DNA of 64,000 bases from contig CP136061.1 in NCBI GenBank assembly GCA_032622095.1, forward strand, positions 96,533,345-96,597,344, written 5' to 3'. Shown piece by piece: positions 1-13,212 of the stretch (position 1 is its first letter; each line of letters starts with the position of its first letter). The notes under the pieces are model-generated. The model ran no database searches, had not been told where the DNA came from, and was given only the letters and a program-made list of their open reading frames with translations. The DNA is from Siphonodentalium dalli (Eukaryota > Mollusca > Scaphopoda > Gadilida > Siphonodentaliidae). Made by a program: the position numbers and the translations under genes.

Positions 1-3000
1 TATATATCCTACAGCCACACTGATGCATATATATATATATCCTACAGCCACACTGATGCAAATATATATATCCTACAGCCACACTGATGCAAATATATAT
101 ATCCTACAGCCACACTGATGCAAATATATATATATCCTACAGCCACACTGATGCAAATATATATATCCTACAGCCACACTGATGCAAATATATATATATC
201 CTACAGCCACACTGATGCAAATATATATATATCCTACAGCAACACTGATGCAAATATATATATCCTACAGCCACACTGATGCAAATATATATATATCCTA
301 CAGCCACACTGATGCAAATATATATATCCTACAGCCACACTGATGCAAATATATATATATCCTACAGCCACACTGATGCAAATATATATATATCCTACAG
401 CAACACTGATGCAAATATATATATCCTACAGCCACACTGATGCAAATATATATATATCCTACAGCCACACTGATGCAAATATATATATATCCTACAGCCA
501 CACTGATGCAAATATATATATCCTACAGCCACACTGACGCAAATATATATATATCCTACAGCCACACTGATGCAAATATATATATATCCTACAGCCACTC
601 TGATGCAAATATATATATCCTACAGCCACACTGACGCAAATATATATATATCCTACAGCAACACTGATGCAAATATATATATATCCTACAGCCACCCTGA
701 TGCAAATATATATATCCTACAGCCACCCTGATGCAAATATATATATATCCTACAGCCACACTGATGCAAATATATATATATCCTACAGCCACACTGATGC
801 AAATATATATATCCTACAGCCACACTGATGCAAATATATATATATCCTACAGCCACACTGATGCAAATATATATATATCCTACAGCCACACTGATGCAAA
901 TATATATATATCCTACAGCCACACTGATGCACAAATATATATATCCTACAGCCACACTGATGCAAATATATATATCCTACAGCCACACTGATGCTAATAT
1001 ATATATATCCTACAGCCACACTGATGCAAATATATATATATCCTACAGCCACACTGATGCAAATATATATATATCCTACAGCCACACTGATGCAAATATA
1101 TATATCCTACAGCCACACTGATACAAATATATATATCCTACAGCCACACTGATGCAAATATATATATCCTACAGCCACCCTGATGCAAATATATATATAT
1201 CCTACAGCAACACTGATGCAAATATATATATATCCTACAGCAACACTGATGCAAATATATATATATCCTACAGCCACACTGATGCAAATATATACATCCT
1301 ACAGCCACCCTGATGCAAATATATATATATCCTACAGCCACACTGATGCAAATATATACATCCTACAGCCACACTGATGCAAATATATATATATCCTACA
1401 GCCACCCTGATGCAAATATATATATATCCTACAGCCACACTGATGCAAATATATACATCCTACAGCCACACTGATGCAAATATATATATATCCTACAGCC
1501 ACCCTGATGCAAATATATATATATCCTACAGCCACACTGATGCAAATATATATATCCTACAGCCACACTGATGCAAATATATACATCCTACAGCCACACT
1601 GATGCAAATATATATATATCCTACAGCCACCCTGATGCAAATATATATATATCCTACAGCCACACTGATGCAAATATATATATATCCTACAGCCACCCTG
1701 ATGCAAATATATATATATCCTACAGCCACCCTGATGCAAATATATATATATCCTACAGCCACCCTGATGCAAATATATATATATCCTACAGCCACCCTGA
1801 TGCAAATATATATATATCCTACAGCCACCCTGATGCAAATATATATATATCCTACAGCCACACTGATGCAAATATATATATATCCTACAGCCACCCTGAT
1901 GCACAAATATATATATCCTACAGCCACCCTGATGCAAATATATATATATCCTACAGCCACACTGATGCACAAATATATATATCCTACAGCCACCCTGATG
2001 CAAATATATATATATCCTACAGCCACACTGATGCAAATATATATATATCCTACAGCCACACTGATGCAAATATATATATATCCTACAGCCACACTGATGC
2101 AAATATATATATCCTACAGCCACACTGATGCAAATATATATATATCCTACAGCCACACTGATGCAAATATATATATCCTACAGCCACACTGATGCAAATA
2201 TATATATATCCTACAGCCACACTGATGCAAATATATATATCCTACAGCCACACTGATGCAAATATATATATATCCTACAGCCACACTGATGCAAATATAT
2301 ATATCCTACAGCCACACTGATGCATATATATATATATCCTACAGCCACACTGATGCAAATATATATATATCCTACAGCCACACTGATGCAAATATATATA
2401 TATCCTACAGCCACACTGATGCAAATATATATATCCTACAGCCACACTGATGCAAATATATATATATCCTACAGCCACACTGATGCAAATATATATATCC
2501 TACAGCCACACTGATGCAAATATATATATATCCTACAGCCACACTGATGCAAATATATATATATCCTACAGCCACACTGATGCAAATATATATATCCTAC
2601 AGCCACACTGATGCAAATATATATATATCCTACAGCCACACTGATGCAAATATATATATCCTACAGCCACACTGATGCATATATATATATATCCTACAGC
2701 CACACTGATGCAAATATATATATATCCTACAGCCACACTGATGCAAATATATATATATCCTACAGCCACACTGATGCAAATATATATATATCCTACAGCC
2801 ACACTGATGCAAATATATATATCCTACAGCCACACTGATGCAAATATATATATATCCTACAGCCACACTGATGCAAATATATATATATCCTACAGCCACA
2901 CTGATGCAAATATATATATATCCTACAGCCACACTGATGCAAATATATATATCCTACAGCCACACTGATGCAAATATATATATATCCTACAGCCACACTG

Positions 3001-6000
3001 ATGCAAATATATATATCCTACAGCCACACTGATGCAAATATATATACATCCTACAGCCACACTGATGCAAATATATATATATCCTACAGCCACACTGATG
3101 CATATATATATATATCCTACAGCCACATTGATGCAAATATATATATATCCTACAGCAACACTGATGCAAATATATATATCCTACAGCCACACTGATGCAA
3201 ATATATATATATCCTACAGCCACACTGATGCAAATATATATATATCCTACAGCCACACTGATGCAAATATATATATATCCTACAGCCACACTGATGCAAA
3301 TATATATATATCCTACAGCCACACTGATGCAAATATATATATCCTACAGCCACACTGATGCAAATATATATATCCTACAGCCACACTGATGCAAATATAT
3401 ATATCCTACAGCCACACTGATGCAAATATATATATATCCTACAGCCACACTGATGCAAATATATATATCCTACAGCCACACTGATGCAAATATATATATA
3501 TCCTACAGCCACACTGATGCAAATATATATATCCTACAGCCACACTGATGCAAATATATATATATCCTACAGCAACACTGATGCAAATATATATATCCTA
3601 CAGCAACACTGATGCAAATATATATATATATCCTACAGCCACACTGATGCAAATATATATATATCCTACAGCCACACTGATGCACATATATATATATCCT
3701 ACAGCCACACTGATGCAAATATATATATATCCTACAGCCACCCTGATGCAAATATATATATATCCTACAGCCACACTGATGCAAATATATATATCCTACA
3801 GCCACACTGATGCAAATATATATATCCTACAGCAACACTGATGCAAATATATATATATCCTACAGCCACACTGATGCAAATATATATATATCCTACAGCC
3901 ACACTGATGTAAATATATATATATCCTACAGCCACACTGATGCAAATATATATATATCCTACAGCCACACTGATGCAAATATATATATCCTACAGCCACA
4001 CTGATGCAAATATATATATATCCTACAGCAACACTGATGCAAATATATATATATCCTACAGCCACCCTGATGCAAATATATATATATCCTACAGCCACAC
4101 TGATGCAAATATATATATATCCTACAGCCACCCTGATGCAAATATATATATATCCTACAGCCACACTGATGCAAATATATATATATCCTACAGCCACACT
4201 GATGCAAATATATATATCCTACAGCAACACTGATGCAAATATATATATATCCTACAGCCACACTGATGCAAATATATATATATCCTACAGCCACACTGAT
4301 GCAAATATATATATATCCTACAGCCACACTGATGCAAATATATATATATCCTACAGCCACACTGATGCATATATATATATATATCCTACAGCAACACTGA
4401 TGCAAATATATATATATCCTACAGCCACCCTGATGCAAATATATATATATCCTACAGCCACCCTGATGCAAATATATATATATCCTACAGCCACCCTGAT
4501 GCAAATATATATATCCTACAGCCACACTGATGCAAATATATATATATCCTACAGCCACACTGACGCAAATATATATATATCCTACAGCCACACTGATGCA
4601 AATATATATATATCCTACAGCCACACTGATGCAAATATATATATCTTACAGCCACACTGATGAAAATATATATATATCCTACAGCCACACTGATGCAAAT
4701 ATATATATCTTACAGCCACACTGATGCAAATATATATATATCCTACAGCCACACTGATGCAAATATATATATATCCTACAGCCACACTGATGCAAATATA
4801 TATATATCCTACAGCCACTCTGATGCAAATATATATATCCTACAGCCACTCTGATGCAAATATATATATATCCTACAGCCACACTGATGCAAATATATAT
4901 ATCCTACAGCCACACTGATGCAAATATATATATATCCTACAGCCACACTGACGCAAATATATATATATCCTACAGCCACTCTGATGCAAATATATATATA
5001 TATCCTACAGCCACACTGATGCAAATATATATATATCCTACAGCCACACTGATGCAAATATATATATATCCTACAGCCACACTGATGCAAATATATATAT
5101 ATCCTACAGCAACACTGACGCAAATATATATATCCTACAGCCACACTGATGCAAATATATATATCCTACAGCCACACTGACGCAAATATATATATATCCT
5201 ACAGCCACACTGATGCAAATATATATATCCTACAGCCACACTGACGCAAATATATATATATCCTACAGCCACCCTGATGCAAATATATATATATCCTACA
5301 GCCACACTGATGCAAATATATATATCCTACAGCAACACTGATGCAAATATATATATCCTACAGCCACACTGATGCAAATATATATATATATCCTACAGCC
5401 ACAGTGATGCAAATATATATATATATCCTACAGCCACACTGATGCAAATATATATATCCTACAGCCACACTGATGCAAATATATATATCCTACAGCCACA
5501 GTGATGCAAATATATATATATATCCTACAGCCACACTGATGCAAATATATATATATATCCTACAGCCACAGTGATGCAAATATATATATCCTACAGCAAC
5601 ACTGATGCAAATATATATATATCCTACAGCCACACTGACGCAAATATATATATATCCTACAGCAACACTGATGCAAATATATATATCCTACAGCCACACT
5701 GATGCAAATATATATATATCCTACAGCCACACTGATGCAAATATATATATCCTACAGCAACACTGATGCAAATATATATATCCTACAGCAACACTGACGC
5801 AAATATATATATATCCTACAGCCACACTGATGCAAATATATATATATCCTACAGCAACACTGATGCAAATATATATATCCTACAGCAACACTGATGCAAA
5901 TATATATATCCTACAGCCACACTGATGCAAATATATATATCCTACAGCCACACTGATGCAAATATATATCCTACAGCCACACTGATGCAAATATATATAT

Positions 6001-6527
6001 CCTACAGCCACACTGATGCAAATATATATATCCTACAGCCACACTGATGCAAATATATATATCCTACAGCCACACTGATGCAAATATATATATCCTACAG
6101 CCACACTGATGCAAATATATATATCCTACAGCCACACTGAGGCAAATATATATATCCTACAGCCACACTGATGCAAATATATATATCATACAGCAACACT
6201 GATGCAAATATATATATCCTACAGCCACACTGATGCAAATATATATATATCCTACAGCCACACTGACGCAAATATATATATCCTACAGCCACACTGATGC
6301 AAATATATATATCCTACAGCCACACTGATGCAAATATATATATCCTACAGCCACACTGAGGCAAATATATATATCCTACAGCCACACTGATGCAAATATA
6401 TATATATATCCTACAGCCACACTGACGCAAATATATATATCCTACAGCAACACTGATGCAAATATATATATCCTACAGCCACACTGATGCAAATATATAT
6501 ATCCTACAGCAACACTGATGCAAATAT
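1..6527. repeat. giant ~31-33 bp minisatellite, about 200 units
   Basis: The window opens inside a head-to-tail array whose unit reads CCTACAGCCACACTGATGC followed by AAATATATATATAT with a variable number of AT steps. Length differences between units are mostly in the AT run. Point variants are locally clustered: CACCCTG around 1160-2000 and 4020-4500, CACAGTG around 5400-5580, GACGC mainly after 4900. This shows local unit amplification. The array yields overlapping open frames on both strands, but they are by-products of a stop-free repeat and are not called as genes. Each unit contains ATGCAAAT. The left end lies outside the window. The right end meets a palindromic MITE core at 6538. Confidence 0.97.
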
Positions 6528-6536
6528 TTTTTTTCA

Positions 6537-6640
6537 GGCCAATGCATTCTCTTATATATGCGAGGCGACCTATGGTCGACTCGCATATATAAGAGAATGC
6601 ATTGGCACATGGCATAACTGTTACAGCCACACTGATGCAA
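6537..6640. mobile_element. orphan MITE palindromic core at the minisatellite edge
   Basis: 6538-6606 is a 69 bp palindrome that starts GCCAATGCATTCTC and ends with the reverse complement of that. It is the core shared by many elements in this window. It is followed by ACATGGCATAACTGT, matching the CAGGGCATAACTGT flank of family-1 elements, and then by one more minisatellite unit (TACAGCCACACTGATGC, about 6621-6640). The core therefore lies between array units. No complete outer inverted repeats are visible, so this is a truncated or recombined copy. Confidence 0.75.
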
Positions 6641-8165
6641 ATATGCTCCACAGTCATACTGGAATCAGCGCGTGGCTAAATATGGGCTCTATGTTGACTT
6701 TATACTCCCATTACCATCCTGCCCGGGGCTCTGTTTAGTAATTAGTCATGATTACCTAGTTATTCCCCGTACTAGGACAGACAATCCCACAACATAACCA
6801 TTATCTACTTTTCTTCCCACAATGTCTAACAGATTAAGAGGCAAGCCCAGAATGTCTCCGAAGCGGGAATTTCCAGTAGTCAGAACGCCGCATTAATATA
6901 GGCGAACACCAATACTCTATATACCAATGCGTTACGGTCGCCTCCTCGCATTCTATCAATTTTGCACGCTTCCCGCCTATCGCAATCGTCTTTGCGTTGG
7001 AGGAAATGGTAGCGGAAACTTTAAAATGTTTCGATTTCTTCTTTGCAAGCGGGAAATGGCAAACCGCGTGAATAGGATAGTGCGATTCTTTGTGTGGGAT
7101 TTACCGTTCGTTTTGGAGTTGATAAATGTTTTTCATCGTATGTGATAAGAGCATGTGTACCATGTTTGACTACTTTTTGAGTACCATGTCGAGGTCGCTA
7201 GGGATGTGCTAATGCATAAGAGATTTCATCGTTGGAGCAAATCAATACGAAGTGCATGTATTTTCACTCGTAGACGTAAGGCGGTAGCTATATATTTTGC
7301 AATGTCAGTATACAACCCATATGTATACACTTAACGAGAATCGTCATTTGGTGGACCAATTTCACTAGCATTTAGATTGTTACATAGTCACACATTACTA
7401 CTCTGTTCACGATTATACAGACAACGCTTTCCGAAATATACCGTATACAGATAACTATTTATACACACTCAACCGCCCCTAACATACAATACTATATTAT
7501 TCAGTAGTGTCCAATGTTGAGGTACTGTTCATTAACGGAAATTAATTTATCTTTGTGAATGTAGCGTTATATTTAAGGGTCAGACGCACGTTTTGCCAAA
7601 ATTTCCTGATATTCCAAAATATAGTTTCTAAAATATGTCTGAAAATTCTTCTTGAAAATTGGTTCAAGTAATTATTGTGACAAAATATTCAAGAACCATC
7701 AACTCGTTGGAAATTAAAATCCCATTGTCTATACTTTTATGGCATACACGTTTTCAAAATTGTGCTGTTTTAAGGTACCAAGAACTGTTTTTACAAGTGC
7801 AGTTCATATGTCCATGACATCATATCTGAAGATCATGGCAGATGTCTTAATTTGTCTTGGTTCAAGACACTTCATAATTATTTTCATTTAGAAAGACAAC
7901 CGCCCAAAAATGTGTTTTATATATTTGAGCATGTTTATGTCATGCCTGCTAATCAATGAAACATTGGGCTGAGATGAGTTTTAGGTCATATGTCCGCAAA
8001 CAAACCCCCAAATTCTTGAAACACCAACCCAGCAACCCACACACTCTGTATTTCATATCCCTTGCCAAACTGTTCTGCTAACTTAATATATTTGTATCAA
8101 ATGTATCAGGAGTGAGGTTCCATGTCAGTTGTTCAGATTAGTGCCTCTATCATGTCCAGCCTACA
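6641..8165. other. unassigned AT-rich spacer
   Basis: No gene, RNA or repeat family is recognised here. A 72-codon open frame at 6927-7145 has no recognisable features and is not called. Confidence 0.5.
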
Positions 8166-8343
8166 TACAGTAATGCCCTAATTAATCGACTTCTTAACAA
8201 CAGCAGAATTATGGGTAACTTTTCAGGATTTAGTCGGAAATATGGCTTGTTGCCATTCATCGGAAAGCTTTCCCTGAAAAGTTACCCATAATTCTGCTGT
8301 GGTTACGAAGTCGATTACTTCGAGCATTTATGTATCTGCATGT
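8166..8343. mobile_element. palindromic MITE (CAGTAATGC ends), copy 1
   Basis: The left arm begins TACAGTAATGCCCTAATTAA and includes CAGCAGAATTATGGGTAACT. The right arm is its reverse complement and ends near GAGCATTTATGTA. Related copies lie at 25046-25244 and 55814-56036. This copy has lost part of one arm. The TA flanking CAGTAATGC suggests a Tc1/mariner-type TA target site, which is an inference. Confidence 0.8.
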
Positions 8344-9466
8344 TTCCACTGGGCTGTATTGTGTGTGGCTGCTTTATTCCTAATTGTTATATACGTCGTG
8401 TGAAGTTATATCATGCAATTAAAAGTTCAACCGAAAATTATGACACAAATGAAGCTTCATCAAGTCAGGACACTACGATATTTAGTGATTGGAAGGTCGT
8501 GTAAAATTAATAATTATTCAAGCAATTATTGGTACCCGAAAAAAACAAAAAACAAAACGATGTGTTCGACCTCACAAATGTGGTAAAATCCATTTTAATC
8601 TGCTCTTAATAATTGTTCAGTTTTTTTTTATAGAAGAGGGTATGCGAAATTCAGGTTGTTTTTGCTAGATAAATCCAGAGAAATTCTGTATCGTCATGTG
8701 ATGAATTACCATTATCGATACGCCCGTAGAGATCGTACTCCACCAGTTCAAACCCTGGAAATTTGGTGATGCTCTGACCTGTTCTCACAGAGAACTTTGA
8801 AACATTGACGAAACAACGAAGGCAATATATTTCTTTGCTGACACATGTTCCTTAATGATCTATGTCATAGTAGAGTATGGGGGGGGGGGGGGGTAGTTCC
8901 ACCTCGAATGAATTTTGTGAGCCGATAAAGTAATAAATATTTAATTGATAGTAGTTTAAACATATTTATTTACCAAAATGATATGGTTAGGGGATTAGAG
9001 GACAGGTGCTAGCCAATTATATGTACCTCATCTCTCAATACATCAACACTAAATACAACATTACAATATCAACATGGCAACAGGGCAACAGGGCAACAGG
9101 GCAACATGACAACAGTGCATACATACATATAACCGAACGTACACAATAACAGTTTTGTGTTAGCGCTAGTCCCCCTTTAACCCAAGTCTATTTTATCAGT
9201 TTTAAAACAATCATGGACATTAGCATTATTTCATATAGCCTCTCTCTGCGAATGTTTCGTGATTGACATACAGGGCTTTGGAAGAGTCGAATTTATTCAG
9301 ACATGTTTCTTTTCAAACTCAGATCTGTTGAATATTTGTTGTGTCTGTGGACTAATGTTTTTTGAAAGTCACCTCGTTTTCATTATTGTTTAGTTCAGGG
9401 TCTCCAAATAGCAACATGTTTACCGAATAATTTTTTAAGTTTATTGTATAGACGTGTGATGGCTCA
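8344..9466. other. unassigned spacer with G15 tract and 10 bp mini-repeat
   Basis: No gene is recognised. 8879-8893 is an uninterrupted run of 15 G. About 9070-9113 is a short tandem array of a CAACAGGG-type 10-mer, roughly four units. Confidence 0.5.
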
Positions 9467-9763
9467 TTGACCACATTGTGATGGTCACAGTTATGCCCTG
9501 TGCCAATGCATTCTCTTATATATGCGAGTCGACCATAGGTCGCCTCGCATATATAAGAGAATGCATTTAACACCTTTTACCATTTTTTCTTACATTTTTT
9601 AACAATTTTTATAATATTTTTCTACATTCTTTGATAATTTTATCATTTTTAATATGTGTTAAGCCAATGCATTCTCTTATATATGCGAGGCGACATATGG
9701 TCGACTCGCATATATACGATAATGCATTGGCACAGGGCCGTTCTGTTGGGTAAAGGTTTAACA
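9467..9763. mobile_element. family-1 MITE, left end missing
   Basis: Two palindromic cores lie at 9502-9568 and 9663-9731 in opposite orientation, separated by a T-rich spacer. The left flank TGACCACATTGTGATGG is internal family-1 sequence. The right end TGTTGGGTAAAGG is the family terminal repeat followed by TTTAAC, a degraded TTAA. The outer left end is absent. The first core has lost its terminal GGC. Confidence 0.8.
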
Positions 9764-10905
9764 AAACACCGCGAAATTAACCCAAAAAATGATACACATT
9801 CTCTTCGTGATACGTGCATAATTATACATGCTTCAGTATCAGCGATATAATTCCGCGGCGTATCAGCTTTGTAAGTAATGTTTCAGTCTGCAATGGGAAA
9901 TATGTAGTAAAAGTTTAAATGCAGACAAGTAAACTTGAGAGAAAATTGCAGGTTTTGCTCCGTTACTCAGGCCCATCTTAAACAATTACTTGACTTCCTC
10001 TATTGCGATAAAAAGACACGAAACGATACGCGTATCGTTTGTTAGTTTATCGCGATATTTTGAATTCATTGTGAATCGTTCCAACCCTAGCTGGAAACCA
10101 CTACTATAGGGGTGTAGGGATTTGACACTGAGTAAGCTCATTGGTAATCTATTGGGTGAGACTCTGCTGAATGATTTTATACATTTCAGGGTTCTTCTAA
10201 TAAAACACAAATATCGTTGTCATTGAAGGTACACAATTCGATTCGATTCTCCCGATATCATCAGATTCCAACAGAAACAACATTTGTTGAAATGCCGCTT
10301 CTGTTATCAGAAGCCATACATTCCAACAAATAAAACTAACAACTGTCAAATATAGTATAAGATTGCACACAAAGTGTTATATATCAACATTGTGTTCAAC
10401 GCAATATGGTATCAAGAGTATGTCTGATAACTATGGGCTTTAATGACTCAAATCTAAAATGTTCACCCCCGAAACTGAATAAATAGTAACTTATGGGCGT
10501 TATATCAGATTATGTATCTTTAAGCGTAATGTCACCAAGCAACAGAGTTATGTCGGAAGCAGGACAAGTATCCGATGACATCTGCATGCGCAGGTGGTGC
10601 ACGCCGAATTCAAAAACAGATTAGTGAATCGACTGGCTCCCGGGGTAAATCAGTTCGATGGACATTATCAAATGATGCACGCCATGGCGTCTCGTTATAC
10701 GAGAACGCATCAAATGAGCAACACGCAATCAATGTCACATGTCTTGTTTTGTATTCTATAGCGAAAAGTGGAATCGAATTTAATTATAAAACCACTCCAT
10801 CCATGCATTTCAAGTTGCACCCAATGCAAACTGTGATGAACGGCAAGGGAAATGGCGATTATGTAATGTCGTCTGCTTATCGGTCGTCAAACGAATGCAC
10901 AATTG
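9764..10905. other. unassigned spacer with one unrecognised open frame
   Basis: 10575-10919 is an open frame of 114 codons from an ATG that ends within the SINE target-site duplication. I recognise no domain, signal peptide or splice context. It may be chance or an old transposon fragment. No other structure was seen. Confidence 0.4.
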
Positions 10906-10920
10906 TTGCAAAAGGTTAAT

Positions 10921-11243
10921 TGATTGATTGATGGATTGGGGGTTATTGTCGCTTTAGCCACTAAGGCCATATCACGACATTGCCAGTTTTAGTGGTGGAG
11001 GAAATCCACACACTTGCGACTAATCAATCTAACAGTGATTTCAATGGCTGATAAACTCGTCAACCATGTGCGGCAAACCACCGGCCATCGGCGAGTAACT
11101 GGCAACTCCACCAGATAACGATTTCGAGTTACAAAGTCCACGATGGAAACATGTGGATTTGAACCCTTATCGCCAGCGCTGGAGGGCGAAACGGCTTGGA
11201 GTGGCACCCCTAACCGATTGAGCCACCGAGGCCCCCCCCCCCC
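10921..11243 (-). mobile_element. tRNA-derived SINE with 15 bp target-site duplication
   Basis: On the minus strand the element reads from a G12 run (complement of C at 11232-11243) into GCCTCGGTGGCTCAATCGG. That carries an A-box-like TGGCTCAATCGG and, about 50 bp on, a B-box-like GGGTTCAAATCC, the two internal RNA polymerase III promoter blocks of a tRNA gene. The body runs to a 3' tail of ATTG/GATTG repeats at 10921-10935. The direct repeat TTGCAAAAGGTTAAT flanks it exactly at 10906-10920 and 11244-11258, proving insertion by retroposition. Mobilisation would rely on a partner LINE. The SINE subfamily is not identified. Confidence 0.92.
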
Positions 11244-11514
11244 TTGCAAAAGGTTAATACTCTGGTTCATTCTAAGACATTAATATTTGGGTAACAGTAA
11301 TGTCGCTAATATTGTCACATGTCGTAGCAACAACACGTGAAACCCTCATTTGACACTGGGTTGGGATGCTTATTTCTCAAGCCTGACATTTTAACAGTTT
11401 GACTGTTGTACACCATATTTATTTAAAATTAAACATATAACATCAAGACAAATATACATACAGGTACATACATGCTCAGAAAAGGGATTGGACAACTAGT
11501 TAATATTTCCTTAT

Positions 11515-12049
11515 TTAGCCCTTTCTGTGTTGAGTAGATTCTCCCATCATATACAAACGTATAGATTGGAATAGTCTATTATTCATTTGAATGGGTGTTC
11601 GGGAAATATAAGCAGACATGCGATAGTGCAGAAGGATTCTTTTTCATTTATGTGGAATATTCAGATAATGAGTCCAACAAACGCTCTTTATTTGTTGAAC
11701 TTATTATCTGAGCGTTTATTAACCCTTTACCCAACAGAACGGCCCTGTGCCAATGCATTCTCTTATATATGCGAGTCGACCATAGGCCAATGCATTCTCT
11801 TATATACGCGAGGCGACCTATGGTCGACTCGCATATATAAGAGAATGCATTGGCACAGGGCATAACTGTAACTATCACAATGTGGTCAAGGAGCCGGTTC
11901 CAATGGTATCCATATTTGTATGGTTCTATTGAGACAGACCGAAGATATTTTAGGCTGTTGAAGCTTTATTTGGCCGGTTTTGGCCGTTTTGTTGGGTAAA
12001 GGGTTAAGGGAACTAATCGTCAATGAGTATTTAGTAAAGAAAGTGTTAA
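11515..12049 (-). mobile_element. family-3 MITE split by a nested family-1 MITE
   Basis: Family 3 has ends of the type TTAACCCTTTCTATACTAAA and an internal ATGTTCAGATAATAAGTTCA inverted pair. This copy is in reverse orientation. The part 11515-11718 carries TTCAGATAATGAGTCCAAC and TTATTATCTGAGCG. The other end, GGGAACTAATCGTCAATGAG to GTTAA, lies at 12008-12049. A complete family-1 element (11719-12007) separates the halves at a TTAA. Confidence 0.82.
11719..12007. mobile_element. family-1 MITE, complete, TTAA-flanked
   Basis: It starts TTAACCCTTTACCCAACA and ends TGTTGGGTAAAGGGTTAA, inverted terminal repeats bounded by TTAA on both sides. TTAA target duplication with CCC-starting ends is the hallmark of piggyBac-type elements (established knowledge); no transposase is present. 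The first core is only a left half (11749-11785); the second core is complete (11786-11854). Right of the cores is the conserved stretch AACTGTAACTATCACAATG and a GGCCGGTTTTGGCC segment. Confidence 0.88.
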
Positions 12050-12207
12050 AGTGTTCTCATCAGCTTATTGCTACTGTGGTATCTAACAGTGCCATGTAGG
12101 AAGGCATGCCCATATGTCTCAATATGACAATTGTGTATTCCATCTGTCCTGGTAATATATCGAAATAACTGTCTATATTATGACCAAACAAGTCTTCAAA
12201 TACTATA

Positions 12208-12430
12208 GTCAACCCCTGAACTTACTAAATTATCATGGACGAGTAGTTTCCACTTGGAAATGGTCAGAGAATAAGTTCCAATAAACAGAACATTTGATTA
12301 TATCTATACAGTCTGCTTATCTTACTTGGCCACCCATCTGTATGATTCATACAGTATGAATAATATACCTTTCCAATGTATAATTTTATGAATGAGTGGG
12401 AGAATCAATTTAGAATAGAAAGTGTTACCG
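12208..12430 (+). mobile_element. family-3 MITE, diverged
   Basis: It begins AACCCCTGAACTTACTAAA, continues through GACGAGTAGTTTCCACTTGG and CAGAGAATAAGTTCC, and ends GTGGGAGAATCAATTTAGAA with TAGAAAGTGTTA. These match the family-3 consensus in order. The TTAA at each end is degraded. Confidence 0.7.
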
Positions 12431-12435
12431 GCCAC

Positions 12436-12965
12436 TTAAAGATACGGGCGGCGTTGGCGGTGGGTATGCTGTTAAAATACTCACCTCCGTCAAAAACCGC
12501 CATAAACAGAAATAATAGTAAAATATAGACAGACTTTGTTCTTATACCAATCAGAAATATGGCATAAACAGTATGTTATTGTCAATTTGTTTCCTTTGTT
12601 ATGTAAACAAAAGCAAATAAATAACGTTACGTTACCTGGCTTTTGTTTAGTTCCGGATATGGTAAACATAAAGAGCGTTATTTGTTACTGTTTTCCTGAT
12701 ATGGAAATAATGAAGAGCGTTTATATCATTTGTGTGTGATTAACCAATATAATTGAGCTGTGTTATGTAAACAGAAGCAAAACATATGTAACACGAGCAG
12801 GCTCTTGTTTACGTACACCGTCGTACGTCTTGACGACAGTATACTATTTACGCGCTGAGTATGTTTGGCATGTGAAAAAACTGTATGTATTTTAATATTC
12901 CTTCTGTTGATGGCGATTTGAACAAATATGAATATTTCTGCAACGGACGCCGCCCGTGCCTTTAA
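12436..12965. mobile_element. family-4 MITE (TTAAAGGCACGGGCG ends), copy 1
   Basis: The left end TTAAAGATACGGGCGGCG and right end CGCCCGTGCCTTTAA form ~15 bp inverted repeats. The interior aligns throughout with 17548-18049, for example CGTCAAAAACCGCCA, CAGTATGTTATTGTCAA, TGGTAAACATAAAGAGC and ATTTGTGTGTGATTA. The TTAA at both ends fits a TTAA target site. No coding capacity is seen. Confidence 0.82.
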
Positions 12966-13212
12966 TATATGTTAATATATACTCTTTCTGAAATGTCTAA
13001 AACAAATATGGTTGATTCCTCAGTGCTTGAAAGATCCGAATTATGGACAATTGAGCTCAAAATATGACCATCGATGAAGTAGCACACAACACCAGTTACG
13101 ACTGAACGCACTCATATTCTAATAGACATTGCATACATGTACACATAGTGTTTCCCCGACAAACACTTTACAGAAAAAGATAACAGCAATTATACTGGGC
13201 ATACATTTGCTT

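Noticed and set aside
298-5180. Dozens of open frames rich in Tyr/Ile repeats on both strands
   Set aside because: They are translations of the minisatellite in several frames at once and shift frame with AT-step number. No signal for a protein.
1-6527. CRISPR array
   Set aside because: Repeats are contiguous with AT-run length variation, no unique spacers, and the DNA is clearly eukaryotic.
10575-10919. 114-codon open frame as a gene
   Set aside because: No recognisable domain, and its stop is in the SINE target duplication. Kept only as an unassigned frame.
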